A stretch of DNA of 42,500 nt from Prorocentrum cordatum (GCA_963575745.1 CAUYUJ010002711.1:1-42500), one strand, 5' to 3'; positions 17,962 through 30,111 are shown, counted from the stretch's first letter. The notes: generated by a model not told the origin, from the letters alone. Numbers and translations: made by a program.

Positions 17962-18172
17962 GTTCGAACCCGTAGTGACCCCCCCCTCCGGTTTTCGGGG
18001 GGGGGGGGAGGGGATCGAACGTAGGACCCCCCCGGTTTTCGAGGGGGGGGGGTTCGAACGGTAGTGACCCCCCCCGGTTTTCGAGAGGGGGGGGTTCGGG
18101 GAGGGGGGGGGGGGGCCGGGGGAGGGGAAGGGGGGGGGGTCCAGCAGGGGGGGGGATTTTCGAGAGGGGGGG
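17962..18172 (-). repeat. Right arm of the large inverted repeat
   Basis: Inverted copies of the 17098-17330 units, with GTTCGAAC, GGTAGTGACC and CCCCCGGTTTTCGAG words and long G-runs up to 18172. The arms are imperfect but share unit order. Confidence 0.8.
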
Positions 18173-18236
18173 GGGATCTCCGGGCTCCGGAGGAAAAGGG
18201 CGGCAATTTTCCACAATAAAGCGGCGGTGGGTCACG

Positions 18237-18306
18237 CTCTCTCTCTCTCTCTCTCTTTCTCTCTCGCTCTCTCTCTCTCTCTCTCTCCCTCTCTCTTTTT
18301 TTTTTT
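18237..18306. repeat. CT microsatellite
   Basis: (CT)n ending in a T run. Confidence 0.95.
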
Positions 18307-18504
18307 CCCGGAAAGGGCATAGGCCCAGGGTTCTCTTTTAGTATGTAAACAATGTCCCCGTGCCCAACTTGAAGGAGGCCAGCGGATTCTTTCCCTGATA
18401 AATATCGAGGTCGAAGGAGGCCGGCGGATTAAAATTTGAGGATGTCTCAGGCGAAACGCTTGTTTTTGAAATCCCGATCGATAAATCACAGGGTGCGGGA
18501 CACC
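18307..18504. other. Spacer with short direct repeats
   Basis: GAAGGAGGCCxGCGGATT occurs at about 18371 and 18413. The end of this stretch, CCCGATCGATAAATCACAG (18473), is repeated as CCCGATCGATGAACCACAG inside the next minisatellite (about 18667), so the leader and the array were once duplicated together over about 192 bp. Confidence 0.5.
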
Positions 18505-19191
18505 TCAGCACGACCACACCCCAGCACGACCACGCCCCAGCACGACCACGCCCCAGCACGACCACACCGCAGCACGACCACGCCCCAGCACGACCACACC
18601 CCAGCACGACCACACCCCAACACGACCACACCCCGCCACGATCACACCCCACCACGACCACACCCCAGCACGACCCGATCGATGAACCACAGGGTGCGGA
18701 CCACCCCAGCACGACCACACCCCAGCGCGACCCCGCCCCAGCACGACCACACCCCAGCACGACCACGCCCCAGCACGACCGCACCCCAGCACGACCACAC
18801 CCCAGCACGACCCCGCCCCAGCACGACCACAGCACGACCAGCACGACCACACCCCAGCACGACCACACCCCAGCACGCACGACACCCCAGCACGACCACA
18901 CCCCAGCACGACCACACCCCAGCACGACCCCACCCCAGCACGACCCCACCCCAGCACGACCCCACACCTAGCAAGACCACACCCCAGCACGACCACACCC
19001 CAGCACGACCTCACCACAGCACGACCACACCCCAGCACGACCACGCCCCAGCACGACCACGCCCCAGCACGACCACGCCCCAGCACAACCACCCCCCAGC
19101 ACGACCACCCCCCCAGCACGACCACCCCCAGCACGACCACCCCCCAGCACGACCACACCCCAGCACGACCACTCCCCAGCACGACCACACC
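18505..19191 (+). repeat. 16-bp minisatellite (CAGCACGACCACACCC)
   Basis: About 43 units of a 16-bp motif. Because 16 is not a multiple of 3, each unit shifts the frame, giving a 16-residue protein repeat in every frame without stops on both strands. These long frames are therefore not evidence of a gene. Confidence 0.95.
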
Positions 19192-19218
19192 GCCTTGGTT
19201 GAGTGGTTGCCTGTCGTC

Positions 19219-19362
19219 GTGGAATGTTTCGTGGGGTGTCTCGTGGAATGTTTCGCGGGGTGTCTCGTGGAATGTTTCGTGAGGTGTCTCGCGGAATGTT
19301 TCGTGAGGTGTCTCGTGGGATGTTTCGTGAGGTGTCTCGTGGGATGTTTCGTGAGGTGTTGC
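19219..19362 (+). repeat. 24-bp tandem repeat, six copies
   Basis: Six successive copies of GTGGAATGTTTCGTGAGGTG plus TCTC, with single-base changes. The period is 24 bp, so frames stay open and give an eight-residue repeat. Confidence 0.95.
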
Positions 19363-19446
19363 CCCGTTGGGTATCGTGAAAACGTGCCCATGCTCCACAT
19401 GTCTATATCCCTTTCCGGGTTCGTGGGTCCATCATGTTTTGTTGTG

Positions 19447-19477
<31 letters not shown>

Positions 19478-19510
19478 TATATATATATATGTTTACATAC
19501 ATACACATAT

Positions 19511-19541
<31 letters not shown>
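19447..19541. repeat. CT and TA microsatellites
   Basis: (CT)n followed by (TA)n interrupted by ACATACACATA. Confidence 0.95.
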
Positions 19542-19823
19542 CCGTAAGGGCTTCGCCCCCTGCCGCCGGCCCCCTCTCTCGGAGAATGGGCCATGGAAGA
19601 GCTAAGTCATGAGGCCTTGGCGCTGTCGTGAAGCAGTATCGAAACTTCATGCGAAGCCGATTCGCAATCAGCAAAACCAACTGATCACAAGAGGGGCTAC
19701 CACACCTGGCGATTGGTAAGACGTGTATGGTTTACGGGCTTGGTTACCACACCTTGCGATTAAAGGGCCGAGGGAGTTCTCGCAGTTTGGGTTACCACGC
19801 CTTGCGATGGATGTGCGTGAAGG
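19542..19823. repeat. Spacer with three GGTTACCACACCTTGCGAT copies
   Basis: Close copies at about 19696 (GGCTACCACACCTGGCGAT), 19742 and 19789. The spacing is about 46 bp. The last copy leads directly into the 72-bp array. Confidence 0.7.
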
Positions 19824-20530
19824 GTGGCACCGAATTTCAGAAATGTGGCAAATCCCCTGTGTTTTTGGACCCTGACCCCATGGATCTGCGTGAGGGGTGG
19901 CGCCGACTTCCAGAAATGTGGCAAATCCCATGTGTTTTTGGACCCCACCGAATTTCAAAAATGTTGCAAATTCCATGTGTTTTTGGACCCTGACCCCGCG
20001 GATCTGCGTGAGGGGTGGCGCCGACTTCCAGAAATGTGGCAAATCCCATGTGTTTTTGGACCCTGACCCCGCGGATCTGCGTGAAGGGTGGCACCGAATT
20101 TCAGAAATGTGGCAAATCCCTGTGTTTTTGGACCCTGACCCCGCGGATCTGCGTGAGGGGTGGCACCGAATTTCAGAAATGTGGCAAATCCCTGTGTTTT
20201 TGGACCCTGACCCCGCGGATCTGCGTGAGGGGTGGCACCGAATTTCAGAAATGTGGCAAATCCCTTGTGTTTTTGGACCCTGACCCCGCGGATCTGCGTG
20301 AGGGGTGGCACCGAATTTCAGAAATGTGGCAAATCCCTGTGTTTTTGGACCCTGACCCCGCGGATCTGCGTGAGGGGTGGCACCGAATTTCAGAAATGTG
20401 GCAAATCCCATGTGTTTTTGGACCCTGACCCCGCGGATCTGCGTGAGGGGTGGCACCGAATTTCAGAAATGTGGCAAATCCCTTGTGTTTTTGGACCCTG
20501 ACCCCGCGGATCTGCGTGAGGGGTGTCGAT
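19824..20530 (+). repeat. 72-73 bp tandem array, about ten copies
   Basis: Each unit holds CACCGAATTTCAGAAATGTG, GCAAATCCC, TGTTTTTGGACCCTGACC and GGATCTGCGTGAGGGG. The period is 72 or 73 bp depending on one base after GCAAATCCC. One unit near 19946 is shortened by about 24 bp. The 24-residue protein repeats in the frames follow from the 72-bp period. There is no spacer/repeat alternation, so this is not a CRISPR. Confidence 0.95.
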
Positions 20531-20735
20531 TTCGAGCCCCCCCAGCAATTCAGACAACGCGCCCAGGGGACGCTAAATGTCTGGTTTGGGCCTCCCCCCC
20601 CCTCGCGCGGTCAATCAACTAGTTACAGTAACCAGCAAGAAGCAGAACTGTAACACTGGAAACTACAAGCTACAACTGGTACAGGAAACTGCGAATCCCG
20701 CTCCTCGCAGCCTGGTGGCCCCACAAGGGGGCCGG

Positions 20736-20739
<4 letters not shown>
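20531..20739. other. Spacer, no feature recognised
   Basis: Unique-looking DNA after the array, up to the TA tract. Confidence 0.3.

Positions 20740-20791
<52 letters not shown>
20740..20791. repeat. TA microsatellite
   Basis: About 25 pure TA units. Confidence 0.97.
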
Positions 20792-20929
20792 GTGGTGATG
20801 GGGGTGAGATCGAAGTGGAAAGGAGAGCCCCCCTACCGGGGAGGTCGGTTTCAGTTTCGTGTTCGTGCGTGCCGTGCGTGCGGGCGAGGCGGAGCTGCGT
20901 GGGCGGGCGAGGGGCAACTCTCCTATGGC

Positions 20930-21081
20930 TGAGGCGCGGCCGGACCAAATGTCTCCCTTCCGACGTCCTGTGGCGCGCGGTGTCCCGCCGGTGTCCCGCT
21001 GCGGCTGATGTGCGGCTGGACCAAATGTCTCCCTTCCGGCGTCCGGTGGCGCGCGGTGTCCCGCCGGTGTCCCGTCGCTGT
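20930..21081 (+). repeat. 76-bp direct repeat, two copies
   Basis: Copies at 20930-21005 and 21006-21081 share GGACCAAATGTCTCCCTTCC and GGCGCGCGGTGTCCCGCCGG. The GTGTCCC tail also recurs inside the ATG array that follows. Confidence 0.85.
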
Positions 21082-21085
21082 CCCA

Positions 21086-21139
<54 letters not shown>

Positions 21140-21965
21140 TCGGTGATGATGATGTCGGTGATGATGATGATGATGATGATGATGTTGATGGTAATGGTGG
21201 TGATGGTGATGGTGCCCCGATGATGAAGATGATGATGATGATGCTGATGTTGACGATGTTGATAATGATGGCCATGGTGGTGATGATGGTGGTGTCCCGA
21301 TTGTGATGATGTTGCTGATGATGACGTTGCTGATGATGTTGGCATCCCGATGGTGATGATGATGTTGATGGTCGTGATGATGATGATATGGTGAGATGAT
21401 GGTGATGATGCGGATGATGAAGATGATGATGATGATGGTGTCCCGACGATGGCGATGAAGAGGTTGATGATGTTGTTGATGATGATGGCGGTGTTCATTA
21501 TAGTGGTGTTATGGTGATGGTGATGTTGGTCATGATCCTGACGATGATGGTGTCCCGATGATGATGAAGTTGATGATAAGGTTGGCGATGAGGTGATGGT
21601 GGTGACTTGTATCATTGTGTCCCGATGATGATTATGATGACGATGTTGGTGATGATGATGACGTTGCACATCATGATGATGGTGTCCCGATGGTGATGAT
21701 GTTGGTGATATTGTTCATGATGGTGACGATGCTGAAATGATGATCGTGATGGTGGTGTTCCGATGCTGATGATACTGGTGTCCCGATCATGATGATGTTT
21801 CTGATGATAATGGTGACGATGATGAAGGCCCGATCATGATGATGGTGATGATGATGGTGTTGGTGATGATGGTGGTGAGGTGATGATGATGATGATGATC
21901 GCGTCCTGGTGATGAAGGCGCTGATGACGCTGATGACGATGATGCTTTTGATGATGGTGGCATTG
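21082..21965 (+). repeat. ATG/GAT microsatellite field
   Basis: (GAT)n with GTT, GGT and GAC variants, interspersed with GTGTCCCGAT words at irregular distances (21288, 21343, 21440, 21550, 21617, 21685 and so on). Poly-Met, poly-Asp, poly-His and poly-Ile frames are by-products. Confidence 0.95.
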
Positions 21966-22180
21966 GTTGTGAGATCGGTTGTGATATCGATACCGCGATC
22001 GATCGTGAGACCGAATGTGGGACCGATTTTGAGATCGATCGCCATATCGATTGCGATATCGATCAAATGAAATAGATCGATTGATATCGATTATGTGATC
22101 GATCGAGTGAGATCGATCGAGTAAGACCGATATTGATATCGATCGTGATATCGATAGCGAGACCGATCGAGTGAGACGCT
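21966..22180. repeat. GATCGAT/GATATCGAT-rich stretch
   Basis: Short palindromic words GATCGATCG, GATATCGAT and ATCGATCG recur every 8-16 bp. It resembles 6350-6840 in composition. Confidence 0.8.
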
Positions 22181-22383
22181 GGTTCTTGCCCCCCCCCGAA
22201 CCTCGTTGCCACCCGAGAGGTGGTGGTATAGGTATATATCGCTTCCCGTGTTGTCACAGATCATAAGATTATGTGTTCCTTTTCTTTCGCATAGCAATGT
22301 ACATATGATTCTGCCCGATCGGCCGTCCTAGATAATTATGAACTCATACCACCACAGAGGAACCTGAATCGCCCCCCCCCCCC
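22181..22383. other. Spacer, no feature recognised
   Basis: Unique-looking DNA between the satellite chain and the K-unit array. Confidence 0.3.
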
Positions 22384-23095
22384 GGGCGCATGCCGAAATC
22401 CTTCGAGCACCGATGGTTTCGGAAGGATTTCGAAGTCGAGGGCCCAAACAACTTTAAAGCAAGGTTTCGCAACGGGTATGTTCAACACAAAGTTCCGTGC
22501 GTTCTTGCGAATTCTTGAGAAACCCATTGGTGTTTGAACACTTCCAGAAAATGCTACCACACGGGCTTCGCACGTGCTCACGTCGACATCGTTCGCGCGC
22601 CCTTGCGCGCGTGCTGTGGTGCACGGTCCGGCCCAAATCATATCTCGCGGGCCACTTTCGCGCGTCTGCCGCGCGCGCATGTCGAATTCTCCCCGAAACG
22701 CTTATCACCGACGCGAAGATGCCGATCAGCATCGGCGCCGTCACTGGCTGTCAGCATCGGCCCCTGTCATCGCTGTCAGCATCGTCACCGGCATCGCCAC
22801 TATCATCGTCGCGTCTACTTTTGTCGACGTTGCCATGATACCGCGCCCGCCCAAGTCGCCGACCCGCACTGGCGTGATGTGCCGAGCGGTCAGCGCCACC
22901 GCTTTCGCGTCGGTCGCGCCAGAGTAGTTGACCGCTGCGCGCGCGAGCATGCGCGGGCTAGCGCGGCCGCAGGGACGCACATCCAACACCAAGCACTCAT
23001 CGCTATCGCTTCCGCGTGGGTTTTGCAAACCAAGTTGCGGGTGGGTGGGCGGGATGACTGCGCGAGGTGGAGTCGACAACTTCGAGTTCGGCAAG
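22384..23095 (-). repeat. K unit R1 (blocks c, b, a; reverse)
   Basis: The first leftward-pointing unit. It has a hairpin GAAATCCTTC / GAAGGATTTC at 22395-22431 (block c), an ATCGCC/GTCAGC-rich part (b, 22735-22925) and CCAAGTTGCGGGTGGGTGG at about 23029 (a). Block d is missing on its left side. Confidence 0.7.
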
Positions 23096-24415
23096 GTGAA
23101 TTGCACCGCGCAGACTGCTCCGCCAATATTGCACGCAACATATTGCACGGCATAGAGAGCAGAGCATACATTGCGCCACGTAGATGTCACCACACATAGC
23201 GCACAACAGACATGGCACGACATACGTTACACCACTAAGGCTGCACCACATTATTCGCTTGTACAACACATATTCTCGTTTTCTAAAACAGCATTAGGAC
23301 CCCTCCCCCCCCGGGTTTCTCGGTCCACTTCTTCGCGTTGCAATTTGCGCGTGGCCATGCCCCATCGTCCATCCGAGATGCGAATTCGCGCCATCCTAGG
23401 GGGGCCGGTATCGACACCGCCCCGCAAACCTCTTCGCAACAATCATCAGTTTTCAAGAGCCCCTTCCATCGCGCGCGCATGCCGGAATCCTGAGAGACAA
23501 ATCATTAGGATTCGGAGAAATGTGAAAATCGAGCGCCCTTGTATATACATATCTATATACTCACACATATTTATACACACATATGTCTACATGTATATAC
23601 GTAAGTATATCCGCATTAGAAATGGAAAGGCGGCCAAACGGGCTTCGCGCTGGCACATGCGCCTTTGAGCGCGTGCCGCCGCGAGAATCCTTTGCACCAA
23701 AAGGGGCGAAGCGCGCGCCCGTCGTCGCGCGCCCGCGCCAGAATCCTTGAAAAACCTCCGCTTTCGCAATGGTTTTAAACCGAATGTCCAACAACATGTT
23801 AAACACATGGTTCGCAACAGCAGCTTTGCAACGCAAGGTCGCGCGCCCTGGCAAATTCTTGAGAAAACCAAAGGTCGCCCAAGATCTTCATGGAATTCTG
23901 CCAAGCGGGCCTCTGGCGCCGCATGCCGACATCATTCGCGCGCCTTTGCGGGCGGGGGGGGTGGTGGAGGGGGGGGGCGCGATCCTCGCCGAAAAAACCG
24001 CGCGCGCGGTCCACGCTCGCGCGCGTGTCAAACTCTTGTCCGAAGCCTTCGTCACCGACGCGAGGGCGCCGCCGTCGTCGTCGGCGCATTCGGCACTGGC
24101 GCCCGCGCTGGCCGCGCCGCCGCCGGCGCGACCATCGCCGCCGACGTCGCCGCTATCATCGTCGCGTCTACCGCGGTCGGCGCTGCCGTGATACCGCGGC
24201 CGCCCGCTCCGCCGACTCGCAGCGATATGCCTGGCGGGGTGCGACGAGCGGTCGGCGCCGCCGCGCTCGCGTCGGCGGCGGCAAACTAGCTGGCCGCCGC
24301 GCGCGCGCCAGCGTCGGCCCGGCGGCAGAGATGCACCAGCCGACGCCAAGCATGCATCGCAATCGCCGCCGCATGGGTTTTGCCAACCAGGTCGCGGGCG
24401 GGCGGGCAAGATGTC
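23096..24415 (-). repeat. K unit R2 (blocks e, d, c, b, a; reverse)
   Basis: Block e (TTGCACCGCGCAGACTG-type short repeats, 23096-23255), block d with GATGCGAATTCGCGCC and GGCCGGTATCG (23350-23425), block c (23440-23990, with a TATACATA stretch at 23538-23615), block b (24060-24300) and block a (CCAGGTCGCGGGCGGGCGG, about 24387). Diverged from the rightward units. Confidence 0.65.
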
Positions 24416-26180
24416 TGTCTGCGCGGGCATGGGGCGCGCCAACTCATGGGCGAAAACCAATTCTCCTTTCTGACAGAAGAATATATCAACAACCTCCTCG
24501 TAATATACCCCCCCCCCAGGCGACTGGCAGCCAGCCAGGAACAATGCGGGCCCTTCCCCCCCGCCATCCCCTGTAGAAAAAATGCAAAACGCACGCTGCC
24601 TCCAAATTCGGCACGCGGCCTCCCCCCGCCATCCCTGACAGAAAAACAATCCAGAGTACGCTTGGCGGCGGCGGCGGCGGCTGCGGCGGCGGCGGGGCCG
24701 GCGGCGGCGGCGGAGGCGGCTGCGGCGGCGGCCGCGGCGGCGGCAGCAGCGGCGGCGGCAGCGGCGGCGGCGCGGCGGCGGCGGCGGCGGGCGGCGGCGG
24801 CGGCGGAGGCGGCGGCGGAGGCGGATTCGCCCCCAGTAGCTGCCCATCCAAAGACGACTGCTGACTGCGCGCCGCGGCTCGGGCCAGGCCCGGGCGCCGC
24901 GCATGCGTTGGGGGGGCGGGCGGGAGTGGGCGAGGCGGCTTTCGGGCGGGGAGAGAATCCCGATCCCACCCCCCCCCCCCCGAGTTTACGGCGCCCCGTG
25001 GGGCACTGCGATTTCATTGTGGTTCTGCGCGCTCGCCCATCCGAAATGCGAATTCACATTGCCCCTGCCAGTGCCGGCATCGCCCCCCCCCCCGCCATCC
25101 TCCGCGCGAAATATCACGCGCGCGGTCTCCATCATAAATCCCAGGTTTTCAAGGGCCCCTTGCAGAAAATGCGACGATGTGCGCGCGCGCGTCGTCGCGC
25201 GCGCGCGCGCCACAATCCCCCAGGAGCACCCGGTCTCGGAAGGATCGCAAAATCGAGTTCCCAAAACATGCGTAAAAACACATGGCTTCGCAACGCTGAT
25301 GTTCGCGCAAAGTTCACGCGCGCGCTCTTGCGAAAACCAATCGGCTTTCTTCAACAGTTTCAAAACATATTCCCAAAGGGGCTTCGCGCGCGCGCGTCGA
25401 CATCGATCGAGCGCCCCGGCGCGCGCGCCGTCGCGAGAATCTTTTGCAGCGCGCGAGGCGCGGCGCAGACGCGCGCGTCGTCGCGCGCGCTGCAAAGCTT
25501 CAGCAACCTTCGGTTTCGGAAGGGTGTCAGACAAGAGCGCGCGCCCACAAACACACGCAAAAACAAATGTTCTCGCGGCGCGGATGTTCGACAAAAGCGT
25601 GATTTCGCTTGCGTCGTCGTCGTCGTCGTCGCCGCCCCCCCTCCCCCCTCGTCGTCGTCGTCGCCGTCGTCGTCCTCTGTCTTTCCTCGTCGTCGTCGTC
25701 TTGGCGTCGTCGTCGTCTCCGTCGTCGTTGTCGCCGCGGTCGTCCTTCCTCCCTCGTCGTCTTCGTCGGCGTTTTGTCGTTGTCCCCCCTGTTTCGTCGC
25801 CGTCGTCGTCGTCGTCTTCCCTCCTCGCTCGCCGTTGTCGTCGTCGCCGCCGTCGCCCTCCCTCCTCCCTCGTCGTCGTTGTTTTCGTTGTCGTTTCTGC
25901 CGCCGTCGTCGTCGCTTGCGGCGGCGACGTCGTCGTCGTCGGCGTTGTCATCGGCGTCGTCGGCGTCGTCGTCGTCGGCGTTGTCGTCGTCGTCGAAGTC
26001 GTTGGAGACGTCGTCGGTGGCGTCGCAGTCGGCGTCGGCGGCGTCGTCGTCGCCGTCCGCGTCGCCGTCGTCGTCGGCATCGGCGCCGCTGCCAAGTGCC
26101 ATTCGGCGCCCGCCCCCGCGGTCATAAGAGGTCTTGCGACCAAGTTGCGGGTGGGAGGGCGGGGCGCTCACGCGGGCAGT
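24416..26180 (-). repeat. K unit R3 with extra GGC microsatellite (reverse)
   Basis: An extra (GGC)n block at 24660-24835 precedes block d (ATGCGAATTCACATTG, about 25047). Block c runs 25120-25560, block b is (GTC)n-rich from 25608 to 26090, and block a is at 26135-26165 (CCAAGTTGCGGGTGGGAGG). A 669-codon frame crosses this unit; it is a product of stop-free triplet repeats. Confidence 0.65.
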
Positions 26181-27560
26181 GGAGAGGGCAGCTTCAAGTT
26201 GAGCAAGCGTTTGATTGCGCCGCGCAAATTGCACCACGTGGAACGCGCAACCTAGCTTGCGCCACTCAGGCTGCGCAGCAGATGTCGCACCAGACAGACT
26301 GCACCACATATGCATGTAAATATATACACACACATACTTACATATTGCTCCACATAAGTCGCGCAACATCGGCTGCGCCACATATATAGCGCATTTAGAC
26401 ATGCGCCGCATAGACCAGCTACATCGATTCACCGCGCAAACGCGCAGCAGTCATTCCCATTGCTCATGGTCTAGGACCGACTCATCCCCCCGTAATCAAC
26501 GGTGCATCCTTGCGCATTGCAATGTGCATATGGGCTTGCACCATCGGCCATGCGAGATGCGAATTCAGACCATCCCATTCGAACCCGCATCATCCCCCCA
26601 CCCCATCCCGTGCCAGAGAATCACATGTGCGGACACTCGTTTCTAACAATTCATAAGCTCCCCACAAATGTTGGTCGCGCATGGATTCCAAAATCGAGCG
26701 CCCCGACAACGAATGCAATTCACATATTTTCGCGACAGGAATTGCCTAGACAATTTGCGCTCGCACACTTGCGAAGTCTCGAGGAAACATATGTTGCTCA
26801 ACGGTTTCACCAAGTGTTACCAGACGTGCCCCTCGCGCGCGCGCGCTAAAACAAATCGAGCGCCCTCGCGCGCGGGCCGCTGCAAGAACCCCCCCCCCCC
26901 CCCCTCCCGGCAAAACGTCGGGCGAAGCGCGCGCTCGCGCGCTGTCGCGCGCGCCCCCCGCAGGCGCCGCAAGGATTCCAAAACCGACTGCCCCGAACAA
27001 TCCGCATTCGCCGCCCGTTCGCGCACTGCCTTTGTTTCTTGGGACGCCATTGGCTTTTCCAAAGTTCATGTTGACCGCCGGGCCTCTGGCACCGCGTGCC
27101 GACATCAATCGGGCGCCCTTGCGCGCGCGCTGGAAGGGGCGCGAGCCTTGCCAAATAATGCCACGCGGCCCACTTGCGCGCGTCGGCCGCGCGCGCGCGC
27201 CGAGCTCCTTCCAAAATGTTCATCGCCAGCGCGGGGGCGCCGTCGTCGCCGCCAGCGCGATTCGCTTCGGCGCCATGATTGGCCCGGCCGTCGTCATCTT
27301 CACCACTGTCACCATTATCGCTATTATATTAATCTACTGTCGTCGACGTCGCCACGATGCCGCGCCCCCCCAAGTCACCGATTCGCACTGAAGTCCCCGC
27401 TGGGAAGTGCCCAAAGGTAAGCGAAACTGCTGCCGCGTCGGTCGCGCCAAAAAAAACGCCGCCGCGCGCGAGCACGCGCGGGCCAGCGCGGCCGCAGGGG
27501 CGCGCCAGCCAACGTCAAACACTCATCGCAGTCTCCGGGCGGGTGGAAGGGGGGACTTGC
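26181..27560 (-). repeat. K unit R4 (blocks e, d, c, b, a; reverse)
   Basis: Block e (26205-26410, with TATACACACACATAC), block d (GATGCGAATTCAGACCATCC, about 26556), block c (26640-27215), block b (27220-27410) and a worn block a (27470-27560). Confidence 0.6.
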
Positions 27561-27900
27561 GCGAGCAATGGGGCTGCCATCTCTGAGTTTGCGAGAAAAC
27601 AGTGCGCCGCTCAGGATGCGCCCCGCGTATGTATATATGCGCGTGTGTAATTATGTATATACATGTACATATACATGTAAATATGTGTATGTATTTCGCA
27701 CAAGTAAGATTGCACGGTCTACGCTGCGCCACCTGGATCGCAGACCATTCTTTCCTAGCAACACTTTGTTCGGGACCCACGTTGGCTACCACAGCTGCGC
27801 GGCGAAAACGGCAGCAGTTATGATTCTCGCTCAAGGAGGCATATAGAACACGTGACCCAGCCTGGACCACAAACAGGAAGTGTTTGCACGTGAATATGAT
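27561..27900. repeat. Meeting point of the two K-unit orientations
   Basis: To the left, block e reads in reverse (GATTGCACGGTCTACGC near 27706). To the right, from about 27900, it reads forward (GCGCGGTGCAATC near 27930). Between them lie TA-rich DNA (27626-27695) and about 100 bp with CTCGCTCAAGG and CCCAGCCTGG words that recur, more worn, at 29060-29150. Confidence 0.5.
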
Positions 27901-29351
27901 TGCTTCTTGGCGCAATCGCGCGGTGCAAGATGCGCGGTGCAATCTTTTGGGTGGATGTTATGTTGTGCGTGCCAGGTGGCGCAACGCACGTGGCGCATCC
28001 CGTCTCGCTGAAGCCGTCGACCCCAAATGCTCGCGCCATCGCACCCTCTTTCCCACCCGCAACTTGTCCGGCGAAATCCACGCGGCCACGATTGCGGACG
28101 CCGCTCGGCGCATTCAAGCGCGCGCGCGACCGCGCTGGCGCGCGCGCGCACAGGGCGAACAGCTGGTCCGGCACAGTTCGCGCGGTCGCGACGGCGCTGA
28201 CCGGCGGGGGCCCCTCGTCGCTACGGCGCGGCGTCACGTCGTCGGCAGTGGCGGCGCGGCCACGATTTCTGTTCCTGATGGATCTTGCTTCGCGCAAGTT
28301 CGCGGCCGCGCTTGCGCGCGCGTTTGCGCGCAGTGCGACCAGTCATCGCGAATAGTGCGGCGGCGACGGCGCTCGCCGATGTGCGCCCCCAGCGCGCGTC
28401 GGAGGCAGCGCTTTCGCGCGGGCTTGTCAGCGCGGGTCGGCGATCCGGGCGAGCGCGGCGCCGACAGCGGCGGCGGCGATGATGACCGCAGCGGCGACGA
28501 GAACGATGATGACGGCGAGGTCAATGCTAGCGCTGGCGCTGGTAGCGACAATGGTGGCGATAATGTCAACGAACAGGCGGCGCACATGACCTGATGGCGG
28601 CGAAACTGGCGGCGATTGGCGATGATGATGACGGCGGTGGCGCGGTGGCGTTGGCGGGGTTACGGCAAGGGCGTGCGCGCGACGAAAGTAAGCGAACGCG
28701 CCGTTGCTAACGCGCGGTTGTTCACGCGGTGCGCAAAATATGCAGTTTGCATAGCTTCGGGCGCCAGTGGTGCGGGCAGGATTTCGCCACGCGGATGCGG
28801 ATTGTTCGTAGGATTGGTCTACTGGGCGCATGCTTGACCAACGCAGACGCGCCGCGCGGCGAGATGAGGATGCGCGTTCTGGACGAGATCATTGACACCA
28901 TATATTATGCTCATGGCGTCAGCACATTCGCGCGGGCACGAGACCTGGTAGATCCCATTGCAAACCTATGCGATCTGCTGACCCGGTGCGTTTGGTCGAT
29001 GACGGCGCGCGCGGGGGGGGGAGGCGTTGTTATGTCTCGGCAAAGGAATATTCTGAATCATCGCTCAAGGTAAACAAACGCGCGCGTGGAGTATCATCTG
29101 ATACGGACGAGTGGGGATATGTGCCCAGCCTGGCTTGCACGCGCTAAGGTCATGTGGTTCAGGCGACGAGACGCAACCGCGGGAGCAGGGTGAGGGGTCA
29201 TGTCTTCTGACGGGAATATGCGCGGTGAGAGTCACGCGGTGCAATCTGCGCGGCGCAAGCGATGCGCATGCTACTCGGCGCAAGCTGTGCTGCGCAAGCA
29301 GCTTTGCGATGCATTCGTCGTTGTGCAATCTACGCGGTGCAATCTAATCTT
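27901..29351 (+). repeat. K unit F0, diverged (forward)
   Basis: Forward block e (27915-28010), block a (CCCACCCGCAACTTGTCCGG, about 28051), then a worn GC-rich block b (28100-28660). The remainder (28680-29230) is not alignable to blocks c and d by eye. It contains about 100 bp (28805-28905) related to 40358-40455. It ends with a second block e at 29225-29345 (CGCGGTGCAATCT repeated). Confidence 0.55.
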
Positions 29352-30079
29352 GACCGTCTTGAAGTTGTCCTCTCCACTGCTCGTGCAAACATCCCACCCT
29401 CCCACCCGCAACTTGGTCGCAAGACCTCTTCAGACAAGACCGTGACGGTAGGTACCACATGGCACTTGGCCACGACACCGATGCCGACGACGACAGCGAC
29501 ATCGACGACGACGGCGCCGCCGACAGCGACTGCGACGACACCGACGACGTCTCCAATGTTTTCGACGGCGACAACGACGACGACGACACCGACGACGACG
29601 ACAACGACGCCGACGACGACGACGAAGACGACGACGACGTCGCCAACGGAGACGACGACGAGGGAGGAGAAAAAACGACGACGGCGACAACGACGACAAC
29701 GACGATGGAGGAGGGAAGACGGCGACGACGCCAACGACGAAGAAGGAGGAAGGACGGCGACGCCGACGACGACAACGACGAGGGAGGAGGGAAGACGACG
29801 ACGATGACAACGACGACGAAGACGACGACGACGACGCGACGAAATAGAGGGACGACGACGAGACGCCGACGACGGACGACGACGACGAGGGAGGAGGATA
29901 ACGACGAGGGAGGAGTGAAGACCACGACGACGACGACGACGACGACGGCGACGAAATAGGAGGGACAACGACGAGACGCCGACGAAGACAACGAGGGAGG
30001 AAGGACGACCACGGCGACAACGACGACGGAAACGACGACGACGCCAAGACGACGACAACGACGACGAGGAAAGACAGAA

Positions 30080-30111
<32 letters not shown>

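Noticed and set aside
17219-19605. Long Pro/His/Thr-rich and Cys/Trp/Gly-rich frames on both strands
   Set aside because: They coincide with minisatellites of 9-16 bp that contain no stop codons in any frame.
19824-20530. Possible CRISPR array
   Set aside because: The whole 72-73 bp unit is repeated, with no unique spacers between repeats.
24380-26389. 669-codon open frame on the plus strand
   Set aside because: It crosses (GGC)n and (GTC)n microsatellites and repeat blocks c, b and a of a K unit. Most residues are Ala, Arg, Val or Ser from stop-free triplets. No domain seen.
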